A stretch of DNA of 64,000 nucleotides from Arenibacter hampyeongensis (GCF_002909255.1 NZ_PIOB01000013.1:1-64000), one strand, 5' to 3'. Shown: positions 46,156-54,736, counted from the first letter of the stretch. The notes: generated by a model not told the origin, from the sequence alone. A program made the numbers and translations.

Positions 46156-46469
46156 GGCTATTATTGTTACTTTGCAATTGGAGTAAAAATAGCAATAAAT
46201 TAGTGATTATAATTTGGGTCGTTGTAGTGCTAACTGTGTATAGGCAAGATAACTGCTTGGAGCGTTTTTTTGCACTCCATGCGTTTATGCGCGGTGCTTA
46301 GGATGTTAGAAAACCGTAGGTTTTTCAACTTCCATAGGAACATGGAATTGTAATGCGAAAGCTCTTATACTATTCGTATCAAACAAGCGTCAAATAAGCT
46401 ATTGTCCATACATGTTGACTTTAACGGGACAGCCATCAAATAAGATTGGGAAATATCTTTACTTTAAAT

Positions 46470-46498
46470 GTCAAGTTTTTTGCGCAAAAAAACTTGAC
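46470..46498. promoter_or_regulatory. Upstream palindrome (operator candidate for abiE)
   Basis: GTCAAGTTTTTT (46470-46481) and AAAAAACTTGAC (46487-46498) form a 12-bp perfect inverted repeat with a GCGCA centre. The left arm shares ATGTCnAGTTTTTT with the palindrome at 46599. Confidence 0.55.
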
Positions 46499-46598
46499 CT
46501 GTTGACCGTTTAGTAATGTTTCGGAAGAAAGAATGGAACAGCTAGGTTACGAATGCACTAAGCAATACTGCAACTAAAGTTATCAAGACTTATTTAAA

Positions 46599-46630
46599 AT
46601 GTCCAGTTTTTTAACTAATAAACTGGACAT
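46599..46630. promoter_or_regulatory. Promoter-proximal palindrome (operator candidate for abiE)
   Basis: ATGTCCAGTTT (46599-46609) and AAACTGGACAT (46620-46630) form an 11-bp perfect inverted repeat with a 10-base centre. It ends 7 bases before the -7 box at 46637, so a protein bound here would block the promoter. AbiEi antitoxins studied elsewhere repress their own operon through inverted repeats. Confidence 0.65.
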
Positions 46631-46636
46631 ATTGAA

Positions 46637-46644
46637 TATCTTTG
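46637..46644 (+). promoter_or_regulatory. -7 box of the abiE promoter
   Basis: TATCTTTG matches the Bacteroidota -7 consensus TAnnTTTG exactly and lies 16 bases ahead of the abiEi ATG. The transcript would therefore start close to, or almost at, the start codon. The -33 region coincides with the palindrome at 46599. Confidence 0.6.
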
Positions 46645-46659
46645 TATAAACAGTTTCCA

Positions 46660-47391
46660 ATGAAAGCCTCTGAATATATAGAAGATAAGATTAATAAGTT
46701 GCCCAAAGGTTATGTATTCACCTATATGGATTTTATGAACGAGGTGGATAGGAGAGAAGCCATCATTAAACATCTGAATAGAATGGCTACTTCCGGTAAG
46801 ATTAATAAACTATCTAAAGGTAAATACTTCAAGCCGCAAGAAACTGTATTCGGTACTTTGTTGCCTGATCAACACCAAATTGTAAAAGATTTGTTGGAGG
46901 AAGACGGCAAACTAGTAGGGTATATTACGGGGTATAGCGTTTATAATTCCCTAGGACTTACCACGCAAGTAAGCAGCACGATACAGATAGGCAAACGTGA
47001 GATACGACCTTCTTTTAAAAGAGGCCGTTTTAGAATTTCGTTCATCAAACAAAAGAATACTATCAATAAGGAAAATATTCCACTATTACGATTGTTGGAT
47101 GCCATACGTTATATTAAGAAAATACCTGATACCACCGTTGAAAAAAGTTGTATTCGATTTATGGCATTATTGCGCGAATTGAAAACTAGCGAACATATAA
47201 AACTTATAAAATTGGCCTTTAAATATTCCCCCGCAACCAGAGCTTTATTGGGTGCATTGCTAAGAGGGATTAATTGCAAGGCAGAGACTGAAATAAGAGA
47301 CCTTCAAGATAGTTTAAACCCAATAACGGTTTATGATTTTGATATTTCTAAAAAAGTGTTGTCAAATGCTAAATACTGGAATATAAAATGA
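46660..47391 (+). CDS. AbiEi-like antitoxin (DUF6088 family)
   Basis: The 243-residue product has an N-terminal winged helix-turn-helix (about residues 3-60: YVFTYMDFMNEVDRREAIIKHLNRM then KINKLSKGKYFKP) and an AbiEi-type C-terminal domain. I chose ATG 46660; a TTG start 18 bases upstream overlaps the -7 box. It binds DNA and represses its own operon in the family's type IV toxin-antitoxin system. It overlaps the toxin gene by 4 bases (ATGA), so the two are translationally coupled. Confidence 0.85.
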   Translation: MKASEYIEDKINKLPKGYVFTYMDFMNEVDRREAIIKHLNRMATSGKINKLSKGKYFKPQETVFGTLLPDQHQIVKDLLEEDGKLVGYITGYSVYNSLGLTTQVSSTIQIGKREIRPSFKRGRFRISFIKQKNTINKENIPLLRLLDAIRYIKKIPDTTVEKSCIRFMALLRELKTSEHIKLIKLAFKYSPATRALLGALLRGINCKAETEIRDLQDSLNPITVYDFDISKKVLSNAKYWNIK

Positions 47392-48365
47392 AGCTGCACG
47401 AGAACGAACAACTTTTCAGACAAGCTGTGCAAGTAACAGCAGAACGGATGGGTATTTTAGATATCTATATCGAGAAGGATTATTGGGTATGCCATGCCCT
47501 AAAACTGATCTTTGATAGCACTATTAAAGATGAAGTCATATTTAAGGGAGGCACGGCTTTGTCAAAGTGTTATAAATTCATCGAACGTTTTTCTGAGGAT
47601 ATTGATTTAGTTGTAATACGAAGAGAAGAAGAGACAGGGAACCAATTAAAGGCTAAGCTCAAAAAAATAACTAAGGAGATAACTACACCATTCGTAGAAA
47701 TAGAAATGGAAGGGATTACCAATAAAATGGGAATGATTCGAAAGATAGCCTACAACTATCCCAAAATTTTTAAAGGAAATTATGGACAGGTAAGAGATGC
47801 CATTATCATAGAAGCAACTTGGCTGGGCTATTTTGAACCTTACACTAAGAGAGTCCTGAATACCTATATCTATGATATGATGAATGCCACCAACCAAACG
47901 ACATTGGCGGAAGAATATGACCTATTGCCTTTTGAAGCACTTGTATTGGATTCTCGAAGAACGTTTTGTGAAAAGATAATGAGTTTGGTTCGGTTCTCAC
48001 ATACGGAAAAACCAATTATCGACCTGAATGCTAAAATCAGGCATGTATATGATATCCATCAGCTACTGAAAGACGAAACGGTTCAACAGTTTTTTACTTC
48101 AGAAACTTTTGATAAGATGCTACTAAAAGTAGCCAGTGACGATGTACAAAGTTTTAAGAACAACAACGATTGGTTAAAGTACCACCCTAAAGAAGCATTG
48201 ATTTTCAACGAACCTGAAGAAGCTTGGAAACAACTTAAAGACACCTATCAGAATGACTTTCAGTTTTTGGTTTATGGGGAATTACCAGATGAGAAGGAAG
48301 TTTTGACCACGATTTTGAAAGTGGCCGAACGGTTGAATACGATTACGTGGATTATTACTTTTTAG
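47388..48365 (+). CDS. AbiEii/AbiGii-type nucleotidyltransferase toxin
   Basis: The 325-residue protein has the nucleotidyltransferase signature GGTALSK (54-60) followed by SEDIDL (69-74), the active-site pair of AbiEii toxins. Known AbiEii-family proteins transfer nucleotides, for example to tRNA acceptor ends, and cause bacteriostasis or abortive phage infection. A basic middle part and a helical C-terminus follow. It is the second gene of the AbiE operon; the third gene (48423) starts 57 bases later on the same strand. Confidence 0.9.
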   Translation: MKLHENEQLFRQAVQVTAERMGILDIYIEKDYWVCHALKLIFDSTIKDEVIFKGGTALSKCYKFIERFSEDIDLVVIRREEETGNQLKAKLKKITKEITTPFVEIEMEGITNKMGMIRKIAYNYPKIFKGNYGQVRDAIIIEATWLGYFEPYTKRVLNTYIYDMMNATNQTTLAEEYDLLPFEALVLDSRRTFCEKIMSLVRFSHTEKPIIDLNAKIRHVYDIHQLLKDETVQQFFTSETFDKMLLKVASDDVQSFKNNNDWLKYHPKEALIFNEPEEAWKQLKDTYQNDFQFLVYGELPDEKEVLTTILKVAERLNTITWIITF

Positions 48366-48422
48366 TATTGAGATATTTAAGAATTTATAATGTTCATGTA
48401 AAATTTATACTAATTCTGACAC

Positions 48423-51400
48423 ATGGAAATTAATGAAAACCAACAAAATATATATAACGGTTTAAAAAGTATAGGAGAAGAGATATCATCTTTTTACATG
48501 GATGCATTGGATATTCTTCATAGTGAAAACCTGAAATCAAAATCTTATCTCTTAGCGCATGTCGCACGGGAAATAGATGGTGGATTAAGAGATATTCTGG
48601 CGCCAATGGGTGCAAAGGAGAAAATGCTCAAAGAACCTTCACTTAAAGACCGGGGGAATGTTGTATCGATATTAGTGGCTCTAGATTTGCCTATCGATGA
48701 TAGTTTTGCCCAACAGTATATAAACGTTGCCACAAAATTTGTAAAGTATGCGCATCGGAGAGGCGCAACAAAATCACTTAGAGATCCAAAAGAAGTTATA
48801 CAGTTATGGTTTGATTATGAATTAATTCTTTTGAAGTTGCTAGGTAGTTTTATTAACCAATTAAAGCAAATTGAACGAATTGTCAGGTTTGAGAACCCTA
48901 CAAAACAAATCCTTGCAGCATTAAGGAACATCTTTAAAGACGAACAGAAGGAGAGACATTTTTATATTAGCCTTAAAAAAGTAAGTTGGCTAAAACCTTT
49001 ACATAACAGTGGCTTTTTCTCTCCTGAATATATATTGGATGAGGCCTTATGGAACCAAGCTGAATACTTAGAATTTATATCCCTAGAGATTAAAAAGGGT
49101 AATGTAGATGATAAAAACTCTGAAGTTTTAATAAAAATTGTACTTGAGATATGTAACTACTCTAAAAACATAAAAAAACTTGAAAATTACAGGATTTGGT
49201 ACTTTCTTCTAGATATACTAACAAATTTACCCAAAGATTACGTAACAAATAAAATAGTTGATTACATACCTGATTTCTTTAATACAAAATTTGAGAACAA
49301 CCTTCAAAGCGAATCAATTTTTAAGCTCATATATTCTTTTTTCGATAAAGAAGAAATAACTAATAAGGACAAGCAGAAAATTGAAAAATTAGTCAAATTA
49401 GTTTTTGAAATATCGGATAAGCAAATATTTAGAGATCGGTCAAGCTATGAAACTGGTAAGTATTCCCCTGTTATTAGGGCGTATAGATTAAAACAAGCTT
49501 GTGAGAATCCAGTTTTTTACTCAGGCGTTCCTAAATATTGCTCTAATAAGATTATTTATTTTATTGCCGATAATCTACTAATCTATTTGAAGGCCGAATA
49601 TATAAGTGAGTTCTGGATTAAAAGCATATTTCACATCGATGAAGTTGACAAACATTCATATTCCATTGAAACAATTTATTCAATATTCTTAAAAACTATA
49701 TGCGTAGAAATCTCTAAGCACTCTAAAACGCGAATAGAGGAAATAATATCTGCCTTTCTAAGTGATGCATATAATCATAAACACTTTATAAAACTTTCTT
49801 TGTTTCTGTTTGCAAAAACATGGAAAAATTCAAAACAAATCTTCTTTGATTTAATAAAAAATAATGATGAGAAAATGCTATTTTCTAATAATTTTTGGGG
49901 AGATGACCTTTATTTTTTGTTAGAAGAAATTGCTGATTCCTTAAACCTCAGGGAGGCCTCAATTATTGAAAAAATAATTGAGAATGGTTCTCAGGATAAA
50001 GACTATTATGATAAAAGTAAATACCTAGATGATTATAAGCTTCTGTGGTATTCAGCACTAAGTACAAATTCATTTTTTGAGAAAAAATATGAATTGCTTT
50101 CAAAGAGATTAGATAAGGACAAAAAGCAAATAAGACCAAGAGAACAGTGTAATGTCACTTTTGGAAGTACCTCTCCAATAAGTAAAAAGGAACTCAAAAC
50201 CATTTCAGTAAGTAATTTAGTTGGCATTTTAAAAACATTTGACCCTGAAAGAAGTTTCCGAGAGCCCTGTGTTGAGGGTTTGGCAAGTAACTTAAGTACT
50301 TTTATCAAAGAATCACCTCAAAAATTTTATGATGATTGTGATTTGTTTTTGCAAACGCCTTATAGATACATTTCAGAGATTTGTTACGCACTTGCTGATA
50401 GTTGGAAGAATGACGGTGAAATCAATTGGGAAGATGTTCTAAATTTTATTTACAAGTATATTAAACAGACTGAATTTGCTACAAATCACCTACAGTTAAA
50501 AAACGCATCATATAAACATGATCATTTAGATGTAGTCAAGAGTTTTTGTAGACTACTAAGTGCGGGGATGAGAAGAGATGAACAAGCCTTTGATGCTAAA
50601 TTATTGCCGATAGCTGAGAAAATTATATTTGTTTTTTTGGATAAATATATAAGCAATGAATTAGAGGACAAAGCAAAAGGAAAATTGGGTTCCGCCATGC
50701 ATGTCATTAACTCAACATCGGGAGTTATAATAGGCACATTATTCGATTTATCCTTAAGAAAGGCGCGGTTACAAAGTAATAGTTTGGAAGATAAAAGCCC
50801 AAGATGGGCAGATAAGGAAAAAGAAGCCTACGAGAAATTAATCAAAAAAAATATTCAGGAGTTCTATATGTATCTCGGCTGGCACAGAAACCAATTTTAT
50901 TTTTTAGATTATACCTGGACTAATAATCAATTACAGTCTATACCTTCAAAAAATAATCAAACTATTAAGTCATACTTTGGCGGCCATTTGATTGAATATC
51001 CAAATTCAAAATTTGAGTATGAAACATTTAAAGATGTTTACCTTAAGGCGATAAAGGAAGAGTGGAAAGTCGAGGATTCAACAATGCGAACTGACCCGTT
51101 GGAGGTTCATGCAACCATTTTTTACATTTTTGATTATGAAGATTTAAGAGAAGGAGAAATTCTAACTTATATTTTGAATCAAAAGAATATTCAGAAAATA
51201 AGAAGTATTGTTCACTCCTTATCATTTAAATATGACCAATATTTAGAAAATCAGGATGCCGGTGGTAAAAGCCTATTCAAGAGAAAGATTTTTAAAATTT
51301 GGAACTTTACCCTTGAAATACTAGAAGATAGCGCAGATCTCGAATCTAAAGATATGCCAACCTTATTTTATCTTATCAAATATATCGAAGAACTTAATGA

Positions 51401-51725
51401 GGAAAACTATGAGCTCATTATAAATACTTCAAAGTTCGCGAGGCATGGTAGGGATTTCGATGAACTAATTAAAAATCTAAATAGATTAAAATTACAAGGT
51501 GATGTTGTAGAAAGCAGCATTTATGCCTGTAACATTTTCATGGAATCAGTATTTAAGGATTTCTATTATGCCTCAATAATGCAGAAAGAGATTATCGAAT
51601 TTACTGAATCTATGTATCTCCTTGAAAATGAAAAACTCACAAACTATTCTAACAGGATTTGTAATGAGTTTGCCAAAAATGGACAGTATTTTTTAAGGAA
51701 TTTATATGAAAAGTATAATTCTTAA
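48423..51725 (+). CDS. Large uncharacterised protein (1100 residues) behind AbiEii
   Basis: I recognise no named family. The protein is soluble, mainly helical, with no signal peptide, no membrane span and no Walker or nuclease motif that I can see. An N-terminal block stands out as conserved-looking: LLAHVAREIDGGLRDIL (residues about 43-59) and KYAHRRG (108-114), in two helices, resembling HEPN-type domains only loosely. The remainder looks like a long array of helical repeats (lysine-, isoleucine- and leucine-rich), fitting a scaffold or sensor. The gene is visibly more AT-rich than its neighbours. It follows AbiEii after 57 bases with no terminator, so it may be cotranscribed with AbiE. 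A defence role is inferred from place only. Confidence 0.65.
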   Translation: MEINENQQNIYNGLKSIGEEISSFYMDALDILHSENLKSKSYLLAHVAREIDGGLRDILAPMGAKEKMLKEPSLKDRGNVVSILVALDLPIDDSFAQQYINVATKFVKYAHRRGATKSLRDPKEVIQLWFDYELILLKLLGSFINQLKQIERIVRFENPTKQILAALRNIFKDEQKERHFYISLKKVSWLKPLHNSGFFSPEYILDEALWNQAEYLEFISLEIKKGNVDDKNSEVLIKIVLEICNYSKNIKKLENYRIWYFLLDILTNLPKDYVTNKIVDYIPDFFNTKFENNLQSESIFKLIYSFFDKEEITNKDKQKIEKLVKLVFEISDKQIFRDRSSYETGKYSPVIRAYRLKQACENPVFYSGVPKYCSNKIIYFIADNLLIYLKAEYISEFWIKSIFHIDEVDKHSYSIETIYSIFLKTICVEISKHSKTRIEEIISAFLSDAYNHKHFIKLSLFLFAKTWKNSKQIFFDLIKNNDEKMLFSNNFWGDDLYFLLEEIADSLNLREASIIEKIIENGSQDKDYYDKSKYLDDYKLLWYSALSTNSFFEKKYELLSKRLDKDKKQIRPREQCNVTFGSTSPISKKELKTISVSNLVGILKTFDPERSFREPCVEGLASNLSTFIKESPQKFYDDCDLFLQTPYRYISEICYALADSWKNDGEINWEDVLNFIYKYIKQTEFATNHLQLKNASYKHDHLDVVKSFCRLLSAGMRRDEQAFDAKLLPIAEKIIFVFLDKYISNELEDKAKGKLGSAMHVINSTSGVIIGTLFDLSLRKARLQSNSLEDKSPRWADKEKEAYEKLIKKNIQEFYMYLGWHRNQFYFLDYTWTNNQLQSIPSKNNQTIKSYFGGHLIEYPNSKFEYETFKDVYLKAIKEEWKVEDSTMRTDPLEVHATIFYIFDYEDLREGEILTYILNQKNIQKIRSIVHSLSFKYDQYLENQDAGGKSLFKRKIFKIWNFTLEILEDSADLESKDMPTLFYLIKYIEELNEENYELIINTSKFARHGRDFDELIKNLNRLKLQGDVVESSIYACNIFMESVFKDFYYASIMQKEIIEFTESMYLLENEKLTNYSNRICNEFAKNGQYFLRNLYEKYNS

Positions 51726-51741
51726 TGGATAGAATTGCTGG

Positions 51742-51999
51742 CCCAAATCCTTACCCAAAAATTTTGCGCTTGGATTCTGTCCGATTTTTGTAGTATTCAG
51801 GCAGATAAACGTTAAGCAAAAATCGGATAGGGCGCAACCTACTTTTGATCTTGGTTTTTCTCTTTTCCGGACCATTCTAGAAACCCCTTATAAATATCAG
51901 GATGTTCCGTAAAATACCCTTTCAGCTCCGTTGAAATAACCGATTTTCCTTCTTCGAAAGCCTTCTCTCTTTCTTCCCCCAACTGTGCCACCTGATAGC
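51742..51999 (-). repeat. Imperfect direct repeat, copy 2 (mob 3' end)
   Basis: Intact copy of the repeat at 42054-42311. Its inverted repeat lies at 51780-51790 and 51817-51827, ending 12 bases downstream of the gene's stop codon, exactly as in copy 1. The stretch between the two copies (42312-51741) is the main cargo. Confidence 0.85.
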
Positions 52000-52303
52000 C
52001 CAAATAGGCAGAAATGGACAGGGATAGGATAAGGACCAAACTGACCATGAACAATAGCCATTCGGGGATGATTTGCGACTTCTTCAATTGTTCCTCTATT
52101 TTGATTGTTCTTACATCCTGCTCTTGAAAATGAACTTCCTGCGTTTTATTGAGTTCCTTCAGGTCATTTCTAATCGAGGAAATATCCTGTACCGTTTCAG
52201 AACCGGTGAGTTCCTTGCTCAACGTCTCCAGTTTCATCAACATCTGTTTCAATCCTTCCAATTCGTCCGTCAACAGTTCCGTAATCTCATCTAGCTTTGC
52301 CAT
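51839..52303 (-). CDS. Coiled-coil membrane protein of the mobilization operon
   Basis: The 154-residue protein has an N-terminal coiled coil (about residues 5-78, LTDELEGLKQMLMKLETLSK), one membrane span (82-104, WLLFMVSLVLILSLSISAYLGY) and a short charged C-terminal tail. Proteins of this layout follow the relaxase gene in Bacteroidota mobilizable elements; function is unknown, perhaps docking the relaxosome at the membrane. It lies 18 bases downstream of the relaxase gene. A broken copy of its 3' end is at 42152. Confidence 0.75.
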   Translation of the reverse strand: MAKLDEITELLTDELEGLKQMLMKLETLSKELTGSETVQDISSIRNDLKELNKTQEVHFQEQDVRTIKIEEQLKKSQIIPEWLLFMVSLVLILSLSISAYLGYQVAQLGEEREKAFEEGKSVISTELKGYFTEHPDIYKGFLEWSGKEKNQDQK

Positions 52304-52321
52304 ATTGATTTTGTTTAAATA

Positions 52322-53191
52322 TTAATATCCTATTTCCATTCCTACACCTTTTTGAATCGTTTGTTTGATGACTGATTTAGCCAGTTTTATAGCGATATTC
52401 CCACTTAGCTGAGTGGCCTTTCCCATGAGGCTTACAGTATTGCTTTGGCCTTGCAGGAAGCTCCTCTCCACATGTTTTTCTATTCCCATCACCAATCTGC
52501 TGCCGGACATGGAACGGTGTACCTCGCTTCCTTTTAGGTTGTGGCCTTTGTATTGGAACCGGAACCCTTGCAGCTGATTGGACTTATTGATGCTGGGGAT
52601 GACTACTACGTTTTTTACCTTCATAAGCTTGATATAGTTATCCAGGTCTTTGGGGCGTTGTTCGTTCATCACTTTTTCATGAACATTTTTAATCTCCAGT
52701 CTTATATTCAGTAACTGTTCCAATCTTTCCAGTTGAACTTCCCGTACCGTGGTTAGCCCCATTTTCTCCGCTACCCGTTCCGCGGCTAGCTGACTCCTCT
52801 TCCCGATAAAACTGTCGTTATAGGCAGTGCCGTTAAAATCGATCCGGTTTACGTACACATGAACATGCGTATGTGGCTGATTCCTATGAACAAAGGCGAT
52901 GGCCTGATGTTCCTGTAATTTCATTTCCTTGAGAAACTTTGCAGTCATCTCGTTGAGCTCTTTGGCTTTTAGCTGTTTTCCATCTTCAATCGTAGGGCTG
53001 ATGACAAAACTCAACGTATTCTTTTTGCATTGATAGTTCTGGGATTGGATGATGTTGAACTCTTTGGTAATCTGGTTTGGGGTTTGCCCAGCCACGTGAT
53101 TGGAGTATACGACCTCTGCTTGTTTCTCCTTGTTCCAGCCATAACTCATGGAATTTCCGGTATGCGATATTGATTTTCCTATGCCGATCAT
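52322..53191 (-). CDS. Relaxase (MobA-type, relaxase/mobilization nuclease family)
   Basis: The 289-residue protein has the relaxase three-histidine motif HTHVHVYVNRID (His107, His109, His111) and an upstream tyrosine-containing N-terminus (Tyr17) for the transesterification. The remaining region is basic. Relaxases nick the element's origin of transfer and lead the strand into the recipient using another element's conjugation machinery. The size is short compared with full MobA proteins because no primase domain is attached. The ATG overlaps the mobC stop codon by 4 bases. Confidence 0.92.
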   Translation of the reverse strand: MIGIGKSISHTGNSMSYGWNKEKQAEVVYSNHVAGQTPNQITKEFNIIQSQNYQCKKNTLSFVISPTIEDGKQLKAKELNEMTAKFLKEMKLQEHQAIAFVHRNQPHTHVHVYVNRIDFNGTAYNDSFIGKRSQLAAERVAEKMGLTTVREVQLERLEQLLNIRLEIKNVHEKVMNEQRPKDLDNYIKLMKVKNVVVIPSINKSNQLQGFRFQYKGHNLKGSEVHRSMSGSRLVMGIEKHVERSFLQGQSNTVSLMGKATQLSGNIAIKLAKSVIKQTIQKGVGMEIGY

Positions 53192-53484
53192 TTTTTGAAA
53201 TTATAAAGATGGTTCTGTATTTCTTCTGCTAGCTTTGTCACCTCGGCCGTCAGTTTGGGATCCCGTTTTCGGTACATGTTCCCGATCAATTTAAAGTTGG
53301 TCCCGTACTTGGCCAACATCTTATAAAGGTCTATTTGCTCCTCTGTTAACCGCTCAATGATCTTATCCCCTAAGGCGGCACGCCTACAATATTCGCTCAC
53401 GCTCAGACCGCTCTTTTTGGCCTTTATCCTGAGCAACTTCTTCTCGAAGAGGGAACATCGAAATTTAACATAGGTACGTTTCAT
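53188..53484 (-). CDS. MobC-like relaxosome accessory protein
   Basis: The 98-residue basic protein has a ribbon-helix-helix-like start (TYVKFRCSLFEKKLLRIKAKKSGLSVSEYCRRAALG) followed by helices (AKYGTNFKLIGNMYRK), the common MobC layout. It aids the relaxase at the origin of transfer, which most likely lies upstream of it in the 53485-53645 gap. It is the first gene of the mobilization operon. Confidence 0.85.
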   Translation of the reverse strand: MKRTYVKFRCSLFEKKLLRIKAKKSGLSVSEYCRRAALGDKIIERLTEEQIDLYKMLAKYGTNFKLIGNMYRKRDPKLTAEVTKLAEEIQNHLYNFKK

Positions 53485-53645
53485 TTTTTACGTCTTTGCG
53501 ACCTTCGGGAGCAAAGCAAGATTGTCTTTGTGGCAACAAAGACACATCTTGAATTACATCACTATCAGATTATTTTATTTATGCGTTAAAATTGTATATA
53601 TTAATAGTTATTTCATTTTCGAGATTAAATATCATCATCATCAGG

Positions 53646-54509
53646 TCATTTCTTTTGAGCGGTCCACCATCCATTTACGTCTTTAAAATTTTCGTATAAT
53701 TTGGATCTATCCGTACATTTTGGCTGTTGTTGCATCATTAGGTTAACGGCATTTCTTCCTGCACTATCATTGTCCAGATAAAGCATAATCGATTCATAGG
53801 GCTCAAACATCACAAACGTTTTTTCTATAAAGCCCAAGGAGTTTAATATCAAAAGATCATTCGTTTCCATTAGATGTTTGTCCCGCTCCAATAGGCTCAA
53901 CATATCGAACATTCCCTCTGTAACGATCAGCCTACTGTTTCCGTTCTGGAGGTGAGTGACGTCTTTTGGGGAGCTGGAATTCTTATAATATTTGTTCCGC
54001 AATTCCCAACCTCCGGAGTTGTTCGCTAAGCCTAGAGCGAAATACATCTTGTCCTTAAACTTATAGTGAACTTCCTTGCAAAGTTTTCTGGCAGTCAATA
54101 TGGAAATCCCTCTTTTCATTACATATTCCCCTAGCGCAAAATGGCCCAGTTCCTTAATAAGTTTCACTTCGATCTTATCCTGTTTATCCTCTTCTAAAAG
54201 TGGCGGCTGAAAAGAAAAAGAGATTTGTCCGTTTTGTAGCCAATCCAATGTTTCCTTTACCGATGAGTTGTTGACCAGGCAAATCAGATCGATTACATTT
54301 CCCCCTTTCCCTATTCCGTGGTCGTACCATCGGTTCAGTTTCTTGGACACCTTAAAAGAGGCTTGGGTTTCTGAGCGGAACGGACTCAGGAACCAAGCTT
54401 CTTTATTAGATTCCTTTGTTGGAAAGTGCCCGAGTTTTGCCAACGCTTTTTCGATGGGAAAAGCTCTGGCTCTTTCACACGTTAGTTTATTGGTTCTTTC
54501 TTTTTTCAT
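53646..54509 (-). CDS. Toprim-domain DNA primase of the island
   Basis: The 287-residue protein has an N-terminal half that aligns with CHC2-type primases (AWFLSPFRSETQASFKV and GKGGNVIDLICLV) but without the CHC2 zinc cysteines, and a C-terminal toprim fold (VTEGMFDMLSLLE and LDNDSAGRNAVN). It probably primes replication of the excised element. The gene lies next to the VapE helicase gene in most Bacteroidota mobilizable islands. It is separated from it by a repeat-rich gap. Confidence 0.87.
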   Translation of the reverse strand: MKKERTNKLTCERARAFPIEKALAKLGHFPTKESNKEAWFLSPFRSETQASFKVSKKLNRWYDHGIGKGGNVIDLICLVNNSSVKETLDWLQNGQISFSFQPPLLEEDKQDKIEVKLIKELGHFALGEYVMKRGISILTARKLCKEVHYKFKDKMYFALGLANNSGGWELRNKYYKNSSSPKDVTHLQNGNSRLIVTEGMFDMLSLLERDKHLMETNDLLILNSLGFIEKTFVMFEPYESIMLYLDNDSAGRNAVNLMMQQQPKCTDRSKLYENFKDVNGWWTAQKK

Positions 54510-54537
54510 CAGTTAATTCTTTTTTTCGTTTTTCTCT

Positions 54538-54722
54538 TACCTTCCTACCTAAGTCCCTGTTTATAGGGGTTTAGAGCTTAGGTGGGTTCTTTTTTGATCT
54601 TACCCATCTTACCCTAATAGGTAGGATAGGTAATACCTAGGTAACTAGTGGTTAATGTATCTTACCTTATGGTAGCTTCCGCAGTTGGGGCGGTCATGGT
54701 CCGTTAGGTAAGTAGGTAGGTA
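54538..54722. repeat. Cluster of TAGGT/ACCTA repeats (candidate origin or control region)
   Basis: About 185 bases upstream of the primase gene contain at least eight TAGGT or ACCTA cores in both orientations, for example TACCTTCCTACCTAA at 54538-54552, TAGGTAGGATAGGTAATACC at 54619-54638 and TTAGGTAAGTAGGTAGGTA at 54704-54722, with a palindrome ACCTAGGT between. The rest of the island has nothing similar. It may be an iteron-type origin or an operator for the primase operon. Confidence 0.45.
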
Positions 54723-54736
54723 CAATGGCACTTTTT

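Larger units (their letters stand above)
46156..46659. other. Intergenic region with hairpins and two operator palindromes
   Basis: About 500 bases between divergent defence genes. The left part (about 46255-46355) is richer in GC than its surroundings and can form several short hairpins: TGGAG/CTCCA at about 46257-46279, AAAACC/GGTTTT at 46310-46324, and TTCCAT/ATGGAA around 46331-46349. A structured RNA is possible but not established. The right part holds two related palindromes and a promoter for abiEi. Confidence 0.4.

Noticed and set aside
46156-46660. Retron or reverse-transcriptase-linked RNA
   Set aside because: Hairpins are present but no reverse transcriptase gene lies anywhere in the window.
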